The notes under the pieces are model-generated. The model searched no databases. It worked only from the letters and a program-made list of their open reading frames with translations, and was not told the DNA's origin. Positions 31,453 through 32,090 of a stretch of 32,090 bases of DNA are shown in pieces; the stretch's first letter is position 1, and every line of letters begins with the position of its first letter. The stretch comes from Ettlia oleoabundans. Taxonomy: Eukaryota > Chlorophyta > Chlorophyceae > Chlamydomonadales. The stretch lies in the NCBI GenBank assembly GCA_019693395.1, contig JAAMXP010000453.1, positions 1 to 32,090 on the forward strand, given 5' to 3'. The translations under genes and the position numbers were made by a program.

Positions 31453-32022
31453 ATGTTGTCTGCCAAACTTTGTTTAGCAGCCACAACACCCTTCAAAGCG
31501 GTGCGGGGTTCTCCCAGGGCGCCGATCAAGCGACCATTCCTTGTTGTCCGCGCACAGGGCGGGGAGGGGGAGGAAAAGGGTGAGTGGTGTTTGTGCTGGC
31601 GGGATATGGGCGTATTGCGGGCTTGCCGGTTGGGTTAAAACACGCATGTTCATTGCCCGGTGGGCGCTGGGGCGCTTTTGAGGTCCGCTCTCACCTCAGG
31701 TTGGAGCCCTTGCCGCCACCGCTGCTGCTGGTGCCCCGTGCTAAGTGCGGTCACTGCTCTCTTGTTGCTCCTGCCAGCTTCGGTTGAGGACTTGTTCGAG
31801 AAAGAGCTGCGGCGACGAGGGCTGGACTCTGCGTCTTCAATCAGCGAAGAGAGCTTTGACTCCTCTGCCCAGCCGCGGTCACCCTTTGAGCAGCAGCAGC
31901 GCGATCGGTCGCGGCAGCGTGCGGCTCCTCGTCCGCCACCCTCCTTTCGGGGTGACGCGGAAGAGGAGGAGGTGCCACCGCAGCTTGTCAAGTCTCGGGC
32001 GCTGAACTCGGAAGGCTTGGAG
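31453..32022 (+). CDS. Unrecognised, probably plastid-targeted protein (5' exons only)
   Basis: I do not recognise the family. Two exons fit in phase: 31453-31579 and 31778-32022. The second ends at a GTGAGC donor, so the gene runs off the window. The N-terminus MLSAKLCLAATTPFKAVRGS continues Arg/Pro-rich to FLVVRAQGG, with the hydroxylated, Arg-rich, acid-poor look of a chloroplast transit peptide and a possible cleavage site near VVRAQ. The mature part seen so far has an acidic amphipathic helix (VEDLFEKELRRRGLD), a Ser/Gln/Arg-rich disordered stretch, an acidic patch and PPQLVKSRALNSEGLE. A 124-residue fragment is too little for a function. The splice model rests on phase agreement and good GTGAG donors, not on homology. 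Confidence 0.6.
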
Positions 32023-32090
32023 GTGAGCTGGCAGCGATTGGCAGCACCCTGGAGGTTAGCACACGCTTTAACTGCCTCTTTACCATGCGC

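Overview
The window is nuclear DNA of a green alga, most likely a trebouxiophyte of the Chlorella type. The evidence is GC-rich, intron-dense genes with very short exons, introns that nearly all end in (T/G)CAG, chlorophyte-style TGTAA polyadenylation signals, putative organelle-targeting N-termini, and plant/algal versions of several housekeeping genes. It is not bacterial: almost every simple ORF is a shadow. Genes were rebuilt by joining exons at GT..AG junctions, keeping only joins where protein similarity and reading phase both agree. I place 11 genes (9 complete, 2 cut by the window edges). The start is a run of 16 C, and there is a 10-N assembly gap at 17934-17943.

Left part (1-8500): the 3' exons of a GH27 alpha-galactosidase (+), a complete CFAP100/MIA1 axonemal coiled-coil gene (+), RNA polymerase II subunit RPB9 (-), and the ribosome-assembly KH protein PNO1/DIM2 (+). 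RPB9 and PNO1 start head to head about 300 bp apart.

Middle (8469-15000): a PLP-dependent class IV aminotransferase (-), then a two-RRM hnRNP/Musashi-like RNA-binding protein (+), again head to head. About 1.3 kb of pyrimidine-rich convergent 3' flank follows.

Right part (15002-32090): a 19-exon, 1219-residue gene (-) is the most unusual object here. It has an N-terminal C3HC4 RING, a RanBP2-type zinc finger, a long helical-repeat region built from small exons, a Pro/Gln-rich tail of about 560 residues, and a terminal NZF-like zinc finger. It reads as an uncharacterised ubiquitin ligase. Upstream on the same strand are an EI24 membrane protein and ribosomal protein L15. On the + strand follow an endonuclease III (NTH1) with an atypical Fe-S cysteine pattern, and the first two exons of an unrecognised, probably plastid-targeted protein.

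The genes form no operon or pathway. The shared themes are RNA and ribosome metabolism (RPB9, PNO1, L15, the RRM protein) arranged in compact divergent and convergent pairs. No tRNA, rRNA, CRISPR or complete mobile element was seen. A 71-bp imperfect duplication links the 5' ends of NTH1 and the last gene.
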